NCBI GenBank assembly: GCA_965262565.1
Contig: CBDHFQ010000005.1
Location: 186,001 to 250,000, forward strand
Reading direction: 5' to 3'
Length of the DNA: 64,000 nt
Origin: CBDHFQ01 sp965262565
Lineage (GTDB): Bacteria > Bacteroidota > Bacteroidia > J057
The position numbers were made by a program, and so were the translations under genes. Positions within the stretch are counted from its first letter, which is position 1. Each line of letters opens with the position of its first letter. A model generated the notes under the pieces. The model had not been told where the DNA came from. It saw only the letters and a program-made list of their open reading frames with translations, and searched no databases. Positions 44,352 to 52,586 of this stretch are shown one piece after another.

Positions 44352-44822
44352 TCAGGGAGTTACCATAATCTCCTTTACTGTGTGAAGGGCCTGCTCAATA
44401 TGTTGATCAATTTGAAATTGGGAGGAAAAGCGATGCCTAATAATCCCTTTTTTGTCGATGACAAATGTCTCTCTCCCTGGCATTAGCCCTAATAAAGAGC
44501 CAGATACATTGTACAACTTCCTAACCTTCCCTTTACTATCACTTAACAAAGGAAAAGGGAGCCTTCTACTTAATCGAAATAATTTATGAGAACTAACAGA
44601 ATCTGAACTGATACCAATCACCTCTGCGCCTAATTTCAGGAACTCTTCATAATGGTCTCTGAATCCGCAGACTTCTTTGATACAACCAGGAGTTTCATCT
44701 TTCGGATAAAAAAATAATACAACAACTCTTTCCCCTATTAGTTGTGATAGTTTTATGGGATCACCATCCTGGTTCTTTAACTCAAAGTCTGGCGCCTTAT
44801 CTCCAATTGTAAGCTTTGGCAT
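44352..44822 (-). CDS. bcp: Thioredoxin-dependent peroxiredoxin (Bcp/PrxQ)
   Basis: The 156-residue protein carries the peroxidatic cysteine in DETPGCIKEVCGFRD near residue 46, with the resolving cysteine five residues later, as in the alpha-helix-resolving PrxQ group. The opening LTIGDKAPDFELKNQDGDPIKLS is standard. It detoxifies peroxides in the cytoplasm. It lies eight bases upstream of sbcD and is probably co-transcribed with it. Confidence 0.95.
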   Translation of the reverse strand: MPKLTIGDKAPDFELKNQDGDPIKLSQLIGERVVVLFFYPKDETPGCIKEVCGFRDHYEEFLKLGAEVIGISSDSVSSHKLFRLSRRLPFPLLSDSKGKVRKLYNVSGSLLGLMPGRETFVIDKKGIIRHRFSSQFQIDQHIEQALHTVKEIMVTP

Positions 44823-44942
44823 ACCTGTTTAAATGAAATTTTTATTAATAGGAACAAGTCAATTAATTAAATATTGTTTTCGAAGACTGGTTTGTAATAT
44901 CTTGCAAATATGGATTTATCACAAACGTAGCAATTATATTTC

Positions 44943-45392
44943 ATGCATAAAGCTTTTTGCCGTATTATACCCCTAGACCGATATAATTGGGAACTCTCCC
45001 TTAAAATAAGATTATCTCCTATTCAAGAAGAATTCACCCCTTCCGTTCTTTACTCCCTGGCTCAAGCCAAATTTGAGGATCTTTCTCCCTATGGCATCCT
45101 CTATGGAGATGATATGGTAGGATTTATCATGTATGGTGAGTTTGGCGGCATATGCTGGATCAGTCGAATTATGATAGATGAGCACTATCAAAGAATGGGG
45201 ATAGGAAAAAGCGCTATGCGCCAACTACTGGAAATGTTAGGGAAAAATATTCGATGTAAAGAGATTAGAACCAGCTTCTCCATACGAAATACAATAGCTA
45301 AAGAATTTTTCACTTCATTGGGATTCAAAATTATCGACGAACCGATAGGAGAAGAAGTAGTCGCACAATACGACTCTTCATTAGTGTATTAA
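44943..45392 (+). CDS. GNAT-family N-acetyltransferase
   Basis: The 149-residue cytoplasmic protein contains the acetyl-CoA binding stretch MIDEHYQRMGIGKSAMRQLL (Q-x-x-G-x-G form) near 80-96, and the following helix and strand expected for GNAT. The substrate (protein, polyamine, antibiotic or other) is not evident. It stands alone, divergent from the bcp-sbcD pair. Confidence 0.88.
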   Translation: MHKAFCRIIPLDRYNWELSLKIRLSPIQEEFTPSVLYSLAQAKFEDLSPYGILYGDDMVGFIMYGEFGGICWISRIMIDEHYQRMGIGKSAMRQLLEMLGKNIRCKEIRTSFSIRNTIAKEFFTSLGFKIIDEPIGEEVVAQYDSSLVY

Positions 45393-45437
45393 TCTAATTA
45401 TTTTATTGATTTTTATCGACTTATTCTCACAGGTTAC

Positions 45438-46202
45438 CTATTTCTCCATATAGTGTGTTAGCTTGATATACATCTCTACAGGTAATGCTTCTGCACGCTT
45501 TTTCAATATCTCTTCTAATCCGTCAAAGGGCCGAATAGCAACAGATTTAAGTGCGTTTTTGAGCGTTTTTCTTCTTTGATGAAAGGCGGTTTTCACTAAG
45601 CGCTTTAACTTTACAAAATCAACTTCGGGCAAAATCTCTTTTCTCTCTAATCTAATCACAGCACTCATTACCTTGGGAGGTGGCCTGAACACTTCGGGAG
45701 GTACCTGAAAACACAATTCGCGACGGAAATATGCTCCCAATAAAACACTTAATATCCCAAATTTCTTCGATCCAGGATGAGCGCATATCCGTTCTGCTAC
45801 CTCTAACTGAAGCATAAATACCCCTTCTTTCATAAAGGGAACATGATCGAGCAATCTAAAAAAGATAGGAGAACTGATGTTGTATGGGAGATTCCCGATA
45901 AAATAAGTATCTTCTGGTATGTCTGATGCTAACTTCCAGGCTAATATGTCCCTGTGAATAATATTGATTGGTGGTTGATGAAAACGATGAGATAAAAATT
46001 GTACTGCTTCAGGATCAATTTCAACCAACAGCAAATTTTTGTATTGGACATATAAGAATTGAGTTAACACTCCTTCTCCAGGACCAATTTCCACTACAGT
46101 ATCTAAGGAAGAAGCCGAAAGAAGACGTATGATTCTTTCACAAATGGAGGTATCTTTGAGAAAGTGTTGCCCAAGATATTTCTTGGGTTTCAAATAATGC
46201 AT
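45438..46202 (-). CDS. rsmA: 16S rRNA dimethyladenosine transferase
   Basis: The 254-residue SAM-dependent enzyme (KsgA) dimethylates two adjacent adenines near the 3' end of 16S rRNA. The SAM motif VVEIGPGEGVLTQ is near 38, and the catalytic NLPYNISSPIFF near 104. The opening YLKPKKYLGQHFLKDTSIC is diagnostic. It is divergent from pdxA. Confidence 0.96.
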   Translation of the reverse strand: MHYLKPKKYLGQHFLKDTSICERIIRLLSASSLDTVVEIGPGEGVLTQFLYVQYKNLLLVEIDPEAVQFLSHRFHQPPINIIHRDILAWKLASDIPEDTYFIGNLPYNISSPIFFRLLDHVPFMKEGVFMLQLEVAERICAHPGSKKFGILSVLLGAYFRRELCFQVPPEVFRPPPKVMSAVIRLERKEILPEVDFVKLKRLVKTAFHQRRKTLKNALKSVAIRPFDGLEEILKKRAEALPVEMYIKLTHYMEK

Positions 46203-46212
46203 GATAACTTTT

Positions 46213-46256
46213 ACTTGTAAGAATTTAAAAAGTTGTATTTTACAAGTTAATTCTTA
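46213..46256. promoter_or_regulatory. Nested inverted repeats in the rsmA-pdxA divergent promoter region
   Basis: ACTTGTAA (46213-46220) pairs with TTACAAGT (46240-46247), and the overlapping TAAGAATT (46218-46225) pairs with AATTCTTA (46249-46256). The shared region between two divergent genes suggests an operator or cruciform. No regulator is assigned. Confidence 0.3.
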
Positions 46257-46284
46257 GAAAACGTATCAATCATTTCACAATCTT

Positions 46285-47430
46285 ATGAATGCTTATCAAT
46301 CAGAGAAACTGCGTGTAGGAATTACCATGGGTGATATTAATGGTGTTGGGCCTGAAATTCTCATCAAAGCCTTCCATGATCCACGCCTTAAAGAGATGTG
46401 CGTTCCCATATTATATGGATCCTCCCGGGTAATAAATATTTACAGAAAGATTCTTAAGATAAATAAGTTCCACTACGTAGTAGTCAATAAACCAAAACAG
46501 GCACAATTCAGGAAATTAAACGTGATCGACTGTGGACCTGATATGGACAGAATTGATATAGGCAAGCCTTCTGAAGTGGGAGGTAAAGCTGCTTACATGG
46601 CTATTAAAAAAGCTGTAGAAGATGCAAAACATTCGGAGATTGATGTCCTGGTGACTATGCCTGTAGATAAAGCAACATTTCAGATGCAGGACGAATCGTT
46701 TGTTGGCCATACGGAATTGCTTACGGAAGCATTTGGGAAACAGGAAAGCCTTATGCTCATGGTTTCGGAAGATTTCAGAATAGGCGTAGCTACAAATCAC
46801 ATACCTATTCAAAATGTCGCCAGAAATTTATCTACCCAGCGAATCGTAAAGAAGGTAAAGATTATGGATGCTTGCCTGAAACGAGATTTTAACATCCAAC
46901 GACCAGTTATTGCAATACTTGGACTTAATCCTCATGCCGGCGATAGTGGATTAATAGGTCAGGAAGAGCAAGAAGTAATTATTCCTGCTATTCAAGCCTT
47001 ACAATCTGAAGGAATTTTAGCACAAGGGCCTTTTCCTGCTGATGGCTTTTTCGGTTCCCTGGCTTATAAGAATTTTGATGGTATTATGGCCATGTATCAC
47101 GACCAGGGATTGATTCCATTTAAATTAATTGTGGGGTATGCAGGAGTTAATTTTACAGCTGGAATCCCTTTTATCCGAACCTCTCCTGATCATGGAGTAG
47201 CTTATGATATTGCAGGACAGGATAAGGCAGATCCAGAAAGCTTTCTTCAAGCACTGTATTTGGCTATCGATGTACACAGGAACAGGAAGCTTAATAACGA
47301 CTTAGTCAAAAACCAATTAAAGCAATCTACAGATGAGCTACTTCAAAAAGTGTCACATAACAAGAGTGAGGATGATCTGCTTAACGATTTACATTCAAAA
47401 ACTGACCAACTAGATAGTAGCAAAATTTGA
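46285..47430 (+). CDS. pdxA: 4-hydroxythreonine-4-phosphate dehydrogenase
   Basis: PdxA oxidises 4-phosphohydroxythreonine to the aminoketone that PdxJ joins to deoxyxylulose phosphate in vitamin B6 synthesis. The sequence shows MGDINGVGPEILIKA near 17, the metal-binding His in DESFVGHTELLTEAF, NPHAGDSGLIGQEEQ and MAMYHDQGLIPFKL. Its 381 residues include a charged C-terminal extension of about 35 residues (HNKSEDDLLNDLHSKTD). It is divergent from rsmA and followed by the small-RNA region. Confidence 0.96.
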   Translation: MNAYQSEKLRVGITMGDINGVGPEILIKAFHDPRLKEMCVPILYGSSRVINIYRKILKINKFHYVVVNKPKQAQFRKLNVIDCGPDMDRIDIGKPSEVGGKAAYMAIKKAVEDAKHSEIDVLVTMPVDKATFQMQDESFVGHTELLTEAFGKQESLMLMVSEDFRIGVATNHIPIQNVARNLSTQRIVKKVKIMDACLKRDFNIQRPVIAILGLNPHAGDSGLIGQEEQEVIIPAIQALQSEGILAQGPFPADGFFGSLAYKNFDGIMAMYHDQGLIPFKLIVGYAGVNFTAGIPFIRTSPDHGVAYDIAGQDKADPESFLQALYLAIDVHRNRKLNNDLVKNQLKQSTDELLQKVSHNKSEDDLLNDLHSKTDQLDSSKI

Positions 47431-47507
47431 CCATTGAAACGTTTATTTTAACCATTGGCCCAACACATTAGGATTTATGATCGAATTACCCCATAAATTA
47501 AGGGTAA

Positions 47508-47572
47508 GGTTAAAGTAAAGAATGAGCAAGGGTTAGGGTCGACTCACCAAGGTAGGGTCCCCTAACTTTTTT
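47508..47572 (+). ncRNA. Tandem small-RNA element, copy 1
   Basis: This copy starts GGTTAAAGTAAAGAATGAGC and AAGGGTTAGGG. The hairpin is TTAGGG, internal TC, GACTC, apical ACC-AA-GGT, then GGGTC and CCCTAA, followed by six Ts. The -7 box is degraded (TAAATTAA at the equivalent place), so this copy may be weakly expressed. No gene product known. Confidence 0.7.
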
Positions 47573-47734
47573 ATTATATAACCATAAGTGAGCTTTATTT
47601 CCGCAGATATGTCATTTATTCATTTCTTTTCAAATATTATATCCTAAAAATACCTTTCACTCCAATAATTAACCAATCATGCAAGCTTTTTGCGAGTTCA
47701 GATTGGTTGTACATTATTCCAATAAGAATATTCA

Positions 47735-47742
47735 TACATTTG
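47735..47742 (+). promoter_or_regulatory. TAnnTTTG box for small-RNA copy 2
   Basis: TACATTTG is an exact consensus match, eight bases before the conserved GGTTAAAG. The same spacing is seen in copy 3. A TTGCGAGTTC-like segment about 45 bases upstream is also shared by both copies. Confidence 0.7.
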
Positions 47743-47750
47743 TAATAACA

Positions 47751-47821
47751 GGTTAAAGTAAAGAATGAGCAAGGGTTAGGGTTGACTCTCCTTTAAGGAT
47801 GAAGTCCCCTAATTCTTTTTT
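47751..47821 (+). ncRNA. Tandem small-RNA element, copy 2
   Basis: The first 30 bases match copy 1. The hairpin is TTAGGG, internal TT, GACT, apical TCCT-TTA-AGGA, then AGTC and CCCTAA, followed by a T-rich run ending near 47821. The apical stem has a different sequence from the other two copies but is still fully paired, which is evidence for conserved RNA structure. It carries a good promoter box upstream. Confidence 0.78.
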
Positions 47822-48001
47822 ACCCCTCACGTAACTGATTATTTCACTCCTACCCCACTCGATATCTTAAATTTCCATCATTCATTATCCACGCTATATA
47901 ATTTGAATAATGAAATTTACAGTCTTACATGTCATTTGACAAGTGAAGTTTACAATATTGCAGTTCGCGCAATCCAAGGCATTTTTAGAGAAATTACCCA
48001 T

Positions 48002-48009
48002 TATATTTG
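48002..48009 (+). promoter_or_regulatory. TAnnTTTG box for small-RNA copy 3
   Basis: TATATTTG is an exact consensus match located eight bases before the conserved GGTTAAAG, the same spacing as in copy 2. A TTGCAGTTCG segment about 44 bases upstream resembles that of copy 2. Confidence 0.7.
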
Positions 48010-48017
48010 TGTCAACA

Positions 48018-48090
48018 GGTTAAAGTAAGGGATGAGCAAGGGTTAGGGTTGACTCTTCGCAGATGCGGATAGAGTCCCCTAATTTTTATT
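48018..48090 (+). ncRNA. Tandem small-RNA element, copy 3
   Basis: The 5' part matches the other copies with changes at three positions (GTAAGGGATGAGC). The hairpin is TTAGGG, internal TT, GACTCT, apical CGCA-GA-TGCG, then AGAGTC and CCCTAA, followed by a T-rich run. The apical stem again differs in sequence but is paired. It has a good promoter box. Together with copies 1 and 2 it defines a family of terminator-like small RNAs. Confidence 0.78.
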
Positions 48091-48432
48091 TGCCTCTTTA
48101 TTTTTTAGAATTTGCCTTTTTCATTATCCCCAAATTATTTAACATCGACTATTCCTAATACGCATTCCTCAAGAATATTGCAGGGATCTATTGCTATAGG
48201 TGATGTATCTCTTCATCAAGTTTTCAAAAGGAAAAACCATTTATAACGATCAATAAGGGAACATATGGCAAGGATTCCCTTCTACAACCCTACTAACAAA
48301 AAAGTATACGTATAATAGATACTGAAATGAGGAATTTTCAGCAAAACAAATTTAATTATTTTTCATTCTATAATAAATTATCGACTTCCTCCTCACAACA
48401 TAAATTATTCTGTAAATTGCTCCAAGAACCCT

Positions 48433-49359
48433 ATGAACCTAAAGAGTTATATCTACCGCTTTATCGATTGGTTGAACCAACCTTTTCCAAGTAATTCGAA
48501 TAATATAGAGAGGTTCCTTGAAGCATTAATCACCGGTTTATTCGTTTGTCTATTTCTATTTGTTTTCAAACCTTTTGGCTTAAGAAACTATCCAGGAACA
48601 CTTATTCTTGTTTGTGTAGGGTATGGAGCGGTTACCACCATTATCCTTTTGTTACACGAATGGATTACTGGTCGAATATTGAAGATAAAGAAAGATGTAC
48701 CCCATTGGACTGTCAAAAGATGGATCTTCGGTGCTATGGTAAATATCTGCCTGATTGCTGTAGGAAATTATTTATTTCATCAGCTTATCTTCGGATGGAG
48801 TTTCTCCCATTGGCAAGTTTTTTTAATCACTCTGGCAAATACCTTTTTAATAGGTCTTTTTCCTGTCATATTTTTGGCACTTTTTATCCAAATTAAGGCC
48901 CAACAAAAATACCAGCATCAAGCCCAGTTATTACAACAACAGCTTTCTTCATTTCCAAGTAGCTCTTATAGTATAGGATCATCGTTTAAAGTGCCAGATC
49001 AAGCCGACCAGATCCAACTTTCCTCTATTAATTCGCAGGATCAGGTGAAATTATCCATTGATCAAATCTATTATATAGAGGCAATGCAGAATTATGTAGC
49101 TGTCTATTTTCAAAAGGCTTCAGGAAATACCTCATTGGAACGAAAAATATTAAGAAATACGATTCGGCATATTTCCCAGCAACTCCATTCGACTCCAATT
49201 ATCAGATGCCATAGAAGTTATCTGATTAATATTAACCACATAGAGAAAATTGGAGGGAACGCACAGGGATTACGCATCACATTATCTCATCCTAAGGCAC
49301 CCATCATACCTGTTTCCCGACCATATATTCCCAAAATTAAATCTACTATTCCTCTATAG
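48433..49359 (+). CDS. LytTR-domain transcriptional regulator with four membrane helices
   Basis: The 308-residue protein has four transmembrane helices in residues about 30-155 (GLFVCLFLFVFKPFGL, GYGAVTTIILLLHEW, MVNICLIAVGNYLF and LIGLFPVIFLALF), a short Gln-rich coil near 160-175, and a C-terminal LytTR DNA-binding domain (YYIEAMQNYVAVYF near 215, LRNTIRHISQQL and RCHRSYLININHIEKIGGN). This membrane-tethered LytTR layout is common in Bacteroidota. Its target genes are not evident; the tandem small RNAs lie immediately upstream. Confidence 0.88.
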   Translation: MNLKSYIYRFIDWLNQPFPSNSNNIERFLEALITGLFVCLFLFVFKPFGLRNYPGTLILVCVGYGAVTTIILLLHEWITGRILKIKKDVPHWTVKRWIFGAMVNICLIAVGNYLFHQLIFGWSFSHWQVFLITLANTFLIGLFPVIFLALFIQIKAQQKYQHQAQLLQQQLSSFPSSSYSIGSSFKVPDQADQIQLSSINSQDQVKLSIDQIYYIEAMQNYVAVYFQKASGNTSLERKILRNTIRHISQQLHSTPIIRCHRSYLININHIEKIGGNAQGLRITLSHPKAPIIPVSRPYIPKIKSTIPL

Positions 49360-49454
49360 CTCCCATTCTATCTTGCAAGTTGTCACTTATACTTGTCATT
49401 AGTCCCTATAAATTGGCCGTGAATGAATTAGGCAATATTATTACTCAAAAAAAG

Positions 49455-50150
49455 ATGGATCAACTTGCAAGCATCATATTAAACATTCATATCGTTACTG
49501 GCTTCGCCAGCTTTATTATATTTATTATCCCCATTCTTTCCCAAAAGGGTGGCAAGATACATAAGCGGCTAGGGAAAGTATATGTCTATCTTATGTGGGT
49601 GGTTGTCCTAAGCGCAGCTACATTAAGTATTAGAAATTTGTTTCTGGGCAATATCGAAAGAGGCGCTTTTCTTGGATTCATTTCGATTATTACAGCTCAC
49701 CCTCTGTGGTATGGCTTGGCGATCCTCAATAATAAAAAGTTCATTTCTTCAACCTATAGAATGATACACATAGGATTTATGAGTTTGTTAGTACTTGTAG
49801 GTTTAGTACTTACTATTTATGGATTAATCCTTGGTGCCAAAGGAATAGGTATCCTCATGTTAATTTTCGGGGGATTAGGCTTGTCAAGCATCGTTAATCT
49901 CGTTCACCAACTGCAGAATCGACCAACTAAAGACAATTGGATCCAAACTCATATAGCAGGGATGATAATCAGTGGTATAGCAGCATATACTGCCTTTTTT
50001 GTATTTGGAGGGAATCAACTGTTGGGAACTTTACCAGGTTATTTCGGAATTATTCCATGGGTGCTTCCTACGATAATAGGTATTCCTATTATTAGATATT
50101 GGAAAAAGAAGTACGCAAGAAATCCTAAATCAACCGCGGAATCTTTATAA
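49455..50150 (+). CDS. DUF2306-like multispan membrane protein
   Basis: From the ATG at 49455 the protein has about 231 residues (MDQLASIILNIHIVTGF); an in-frame TTG start at 49380 would add an unsupported tail. Eight or so hydrophobic segments follow, with the conserved HIVTGFASFIIFIIP, KGGKIHKRLGKVYVYLMWVV and YRMIHIGFMSLLVLVG. The pattern fits DUF2306, a family of unknown function with conserved histidines that could bind heme or metal. It is about 95 bases after the LytTR gene, so the pair may be linked. Confidence 0.7.
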   Translation: MDQLASIILNIHIVTGFASFIIFIIPILSQKGGKIHKRLGKVYVYLMWVVVLSAATLSIRNLFLGNIERGAFLGFISIITAHPLWYGLAILNNKKFISSTYRMIHIGFMSLLVLVGLVLTIYGLILGAKGIGILMLIFGGLGLSSIVNLVHQLQNRPTKDNWIQTHIAGMIISGIAAYTAFFVFGGNQLLGTLPGYFGIIPWVLPTIIGIPIIRYWKKKYARNPKSTAESL

Positions 50151-50273
50151 TTTGAATATGAGGCAGGTGTTTTTAGGTAAGCAAAATGTCTCTTTCTAAA
50201 GGGAAATTCAGGGGTACTTAATTCCTGATTTCCTCAAAGAGCTAATCATTAATTTATGGTTAATCGATCGTAG

Positions 50274-50537
50274 TTAAGAAGTTGGAACGAGTTTCCTTTT
50301 ATTTATCGACTGTAGTTCTTCTTCCAGGAAGTCGTCAAGATCTCTGTACCAATCTATATGAGGAGACCATTTTCTACAAGAAAGACATTGGGTGTCTTTC
50401 CAAATAATCCCACATGACGGACATCTTCCTCCGGTTATAAAGGTGTTCCAAATATACCCACATGAACATTGCCACACATCATAGATTTCTGGTTCCCAAT
50501 CACATTTAGGACATGCAATTTTCTCTTTTCCTTCCAT
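50274..50537 (-). CDS. Small zinc-ribbon protein
   Basis: The 87-residue protein contains four C-x2-C or C-x-C knuckles: CPKCDWEPE, CSCGYIW, CPSCGIIW and CLSCRKWSPH. It probably binds two zinc ions. No signal peptide or known family. It lies 37 bases downstream of the crtW-like gene on the same strand and may be co-transcribed with the carotenoid genes, but a role there is only positional. Confidence 0.7.
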   Translation of the reverse strand: MEGKEKIACPKCDWEPEIYDVWQCSCGYIWNTFITGGRCPSCGIIWKDTQCLSCRKWSPHIDWYRDLDDFLEEELQSINKRKLVPTS

Positions 50538-50573
50538 ACTTCTTCTTACTGAGAATGTAATTCTTTGTTTCGA

Positions 50574-51323
50574 TTATTGATGATCTAATTTATTGACTTC
50601 TAACCTATCCTCTTTCACCTTCCACAATCGCCACCAAGGAGTCTGTGGTGAGTCGTGATGTTCGAAATGATAACCAAAAAAGTAACAGGAAATAAAGGCC
50701 CAGGGATGATTTTTTTTCTGGGAATGTGCTCGATGTGGATTCTCTTCCTTATGCTCACCCATATGTGGGAGAAAGGTTCCGAAATAAAATAATTGGAACG
50801 TACTGAGAAATGAAGGAATGATCCAATAAATCACAAGGTTTTCGGTAGGCAGCGCTAACTTCAATACATTAAAGGTAATGGCCGCAAACAAAATTTGTTT
50901 CCAACTTATATATTCACTCAGGAAATCTATATACCATCTAAAGAAATTGGAATTACCTTTATGATAATCTGGATCTTTTTCTGTTCCTGGGTGGCGATGA
51001 TGAGCATAATGCTTGGGTCTTAATTTACCATATGAATTGAAAATAAATAGTGTAGCAGCAATTCTTCCTATTTGGTGGTTAAGACGAGGCCTTTTAGGAC
51101 TAACGGTTCCATGCATAGCATCATGCGCAGTAATAAACAAACCTGTATATAAATGCATTTGGATCAGCATCCTCAGATAACTGATGGGATCTTTTTGATG
51201 AAAAGGGAAGAAAAGATTTATTCCCAACATGGCAAACCAGGCCAAAATGATTCCAACACCGATGATTACTCCAGGATCTTTATGTAAAGGATTGTGGACT
51301 CTGTGGGATAGGTTATTATTCAT
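50574..51323 (-). CDS. crtW: Beta-carotene ketolase (CrtW-type, fatty-acid-desaturase fold)
   Basis: The 249-residue integral membrane di-iron enzyme has histidine boxes HDAMHG near 68, HYAHHRHPG near 106, HMGEHKEENPHRAHS near 187-200 and YHFEHHDSPQTPWWRLW near 219. The start of the first box, LYTGLFITAHDAMHG, is the CrtW signature. It adds a 4-keto group to beta-carotene, giving echinenone, canthaxanthin or astaxanthin depending on the partner. It overlaps the lycopene cyclase-like gene by eight bases. The CrtZ hydroxylase alternative is less likely. Confidence 0.82.
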   Translation of the reverse strand: MNNNLSHRVHNPLHKDPGVIIGVGIILAWFAMLGINLFFPFHQKDPISYLRMLIQMHLYTGLFITAHDAMHGTVSPKRPRLNHQIGRIAATLFIFNSYGKLRPKHYAHHRHPGTEKDPDYHKGNSNFFRWYIDFLSEYISWKQILFAAITFNVLKLALPTENLVIYWIIPSFLSTFQLFYFGTFLPHMGEHKEENPHRAHSQKKNHPWAFISCYFFGYHFEHHDSPQTPWWRLWKVKEDRLEVNKLDHQ

Positions 51324-52026
51324 ATAGTATTTCCTTATTTGAGTAGGTTCTGACGCCTAAGCCTTTAGAAAGGAATCTTTCGTAATAGGTAATAGTAAGA
51401 AGTAGCAATAACATCGAATACATAGTATCTTCCACAGGTATGGTCCCTAACCTTATTCCCAGGTTTTCTTCATTATTATAGATGACTATTGGCAAGGCAG
51501 TTAAGACTCCATTTATAATACTAAAAGGAATTAAGTGAAGAATATATGCCCAATAAAAGTGGCTCCAAAAGTTGGTTTTTAACACACTCTTGTGAAAAGT
51601 AATAAAAGCAGATAGCGAAATAAAAGTGATAAAGGTGTATAGTCGATCTTTCATTAATAAAGCCAGTGTCCCGAGAATGATCGCTAAAAACCAACTGAAG
51701 TAATTATTTTTATCAATATTGGGTACATTAGGGAAATAGGCTATGATACATTCATAAATAAACACACATGCATATGGTACTGTAAAAAAAAATAGCCATT
51801 CTTCTAAAGGCAACCCTAAATAGTATATCCCTACTAAATACGCTGAATTAAATTCCCATACGCCTTGGTCCGTAAACCACACATCCCAAACAATAAAGAT
51901 AGTAGCTGCTATAAGAATGGCTGGTATAAGCGCCTTCCATTTTTTGTAGAAAGCGACCTTCTTATCAAATGAAAGAAGAAATGGAAAGATAAAAGTAAAT
52001 ATGTTTAGAATGAGGTATATGTACAT
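51316..52026 (-). CDS. Lycopene cyclase, CrtYcd type (two fused domains)
   Basis: The 236-residue membrane protein has seven or so helices and two copies of the cyclase domain motif, with LGLPLEEWLFFFTVPYACVF near 80 and the second-domain GTIPVEDTMYSMLLLLL near 200. It converts lycopene to beta-carotene by closing both ends. This fused CrtYc-CrtYd form is typical of Bacteroidota. Its end overlaps the crtW start by eight bases and it lies 52 bases downstream of the unknown cluster gene. Confidence 0.85.
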   Translation of the reverse strand: MYIYLILNIFTFIFPFLLSFDKKVAFYKKWKALIPAILIAATIFIVWDVWFTDQGVWEFNSAYLVGIYYLGLPLEEWLFFFTVPYACVFIYECIIAYFPNVPNIDKNNYFSWFLAIILGTLALLMKDRLYTFITFISLSAFITFHKSVLKTNFWSHFYWAYILHLIPFSIINGVLTALPIVIYNNEENLGIRLGTIPVEDTMYSMLLLLLTITYYERFLSKGLGVRTYSNKEILYE

Positions 52027-52078
52027 AGCTTAAAAGAATGCATCAGAAAATCCAAAAAATACAATAATCTGATGATGG

Positions 52079-52561
52079 TTAAGAAGCAATTTTCTGCTTT
52101 AGCATATGTAACTCTTTTGAAGAATATCTGTTCGAAGAAGCAAGAAAGGCTAAAATATATTCCACATCACTTTTACTCAATTGGTAATTTGAATACTCCG
52201 AGATATGTGTACCAAGTATTTTTTTATCCTCACTTAAGTGATTGCTCATCCCTAAAAATTCGGGGATATTGTGTTGAACAGCAAACCTCAAAAATCTTAC
52301 TTCAATATTTCTCGGCGCTAACTCAATGGCTTTCTGAAAATATTTCATCGATTCATGAAGAGCTAAATACTTGTTCAAGGGATTCCAGTCATAAGAGGCT
52401 ACCAGGGCTTTCGCAGCACCTTTATAGGCAAAAATAATCCCCTCCTTTCCATTATAATTTTTTACCCGCTTCCACAATTTTTCGGCAGCTTGCTGTTGTC
52501 CTACTGACTGTTTATAAAGTTCTCTTAATGTATTAAGCACATTTTCCATCCTCTTTCTCAA
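52079..52561 (-). CDS. Unknown 160-residue helical protein inside the carotenoid cluster
   Basis: The protein has no signal and is all-helical by appearance, with AAKALVASYDWNPLNKYLAL and SMKYFQKAIELAPRNIEVRF, which resembles a TPR-like pair, and HMLKQKIAS at its end. I do not recognise the family. It sits between crtB (25 bases upstream) and the lycopene cyclase (52 bases downstream) on the same strand, so it is likely part of the operon; a scaffold or regulatory role is a guess. Confidence 0.65.
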   Translation of the reverse strand: MRKRMENVLNTLRELYKQSVGQQQAAEKLWKRVKNYNGKEGIIFAYKGAAKALVASYDWNPLNKYLALHESMKYFQKAIELAPRNIEVRFLRFAVQHNIPEFLGMSNHLSEDKKILGTHISEYSNYQLSKSDVEYILAFLASSNRYSSKELHMLKQKIAS

Positions 52562-52586
52562 TTAACCAAACGGCTCTAACTCTTAC

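Larger units (their letters stand above)
47431..48432. other. 1-kb non-coding region carrying three small-RNA copies
   Basis: No open frame of note exists between pdxA and the LytTR gene. Three copies of a 65-75 base element lie at 47508, 47751 and 48018 (243 and 267 bases apart) and are annotated one by one. Between and after them (48091-48432) the DNA is AT-rich without recognised features. Confidence 0.85.

Noticed and set aside
47527..47540. GGGTTAGGG motif as telomere-like or G-quadruplex repeat
   Set aside because: Only two G-runs occur in a row and they pair with the CCCTAA strand of the hairpin.
47508..48090. Tandem inverted repeats that could be integron attC sites
   Set aside because: The core boxes are in the wrong order (GTTAGGG then CCCTAAC), there are no cassettes between them, no integrase is nearby, and promoters plus U-runs point to transcribed RNAs.
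47431..48090. Riboswitch upstream of the LytTR gene
   Set aside because: The elements occur three times with their own promoters and terminators and the last lies over 340 bases before the gene.
49380..49454. TTG start for the DUF2306-like protein
   Set aside because: The added 25 residues have no family support, and an ATG with a good hydrophobic start follows at 49455.
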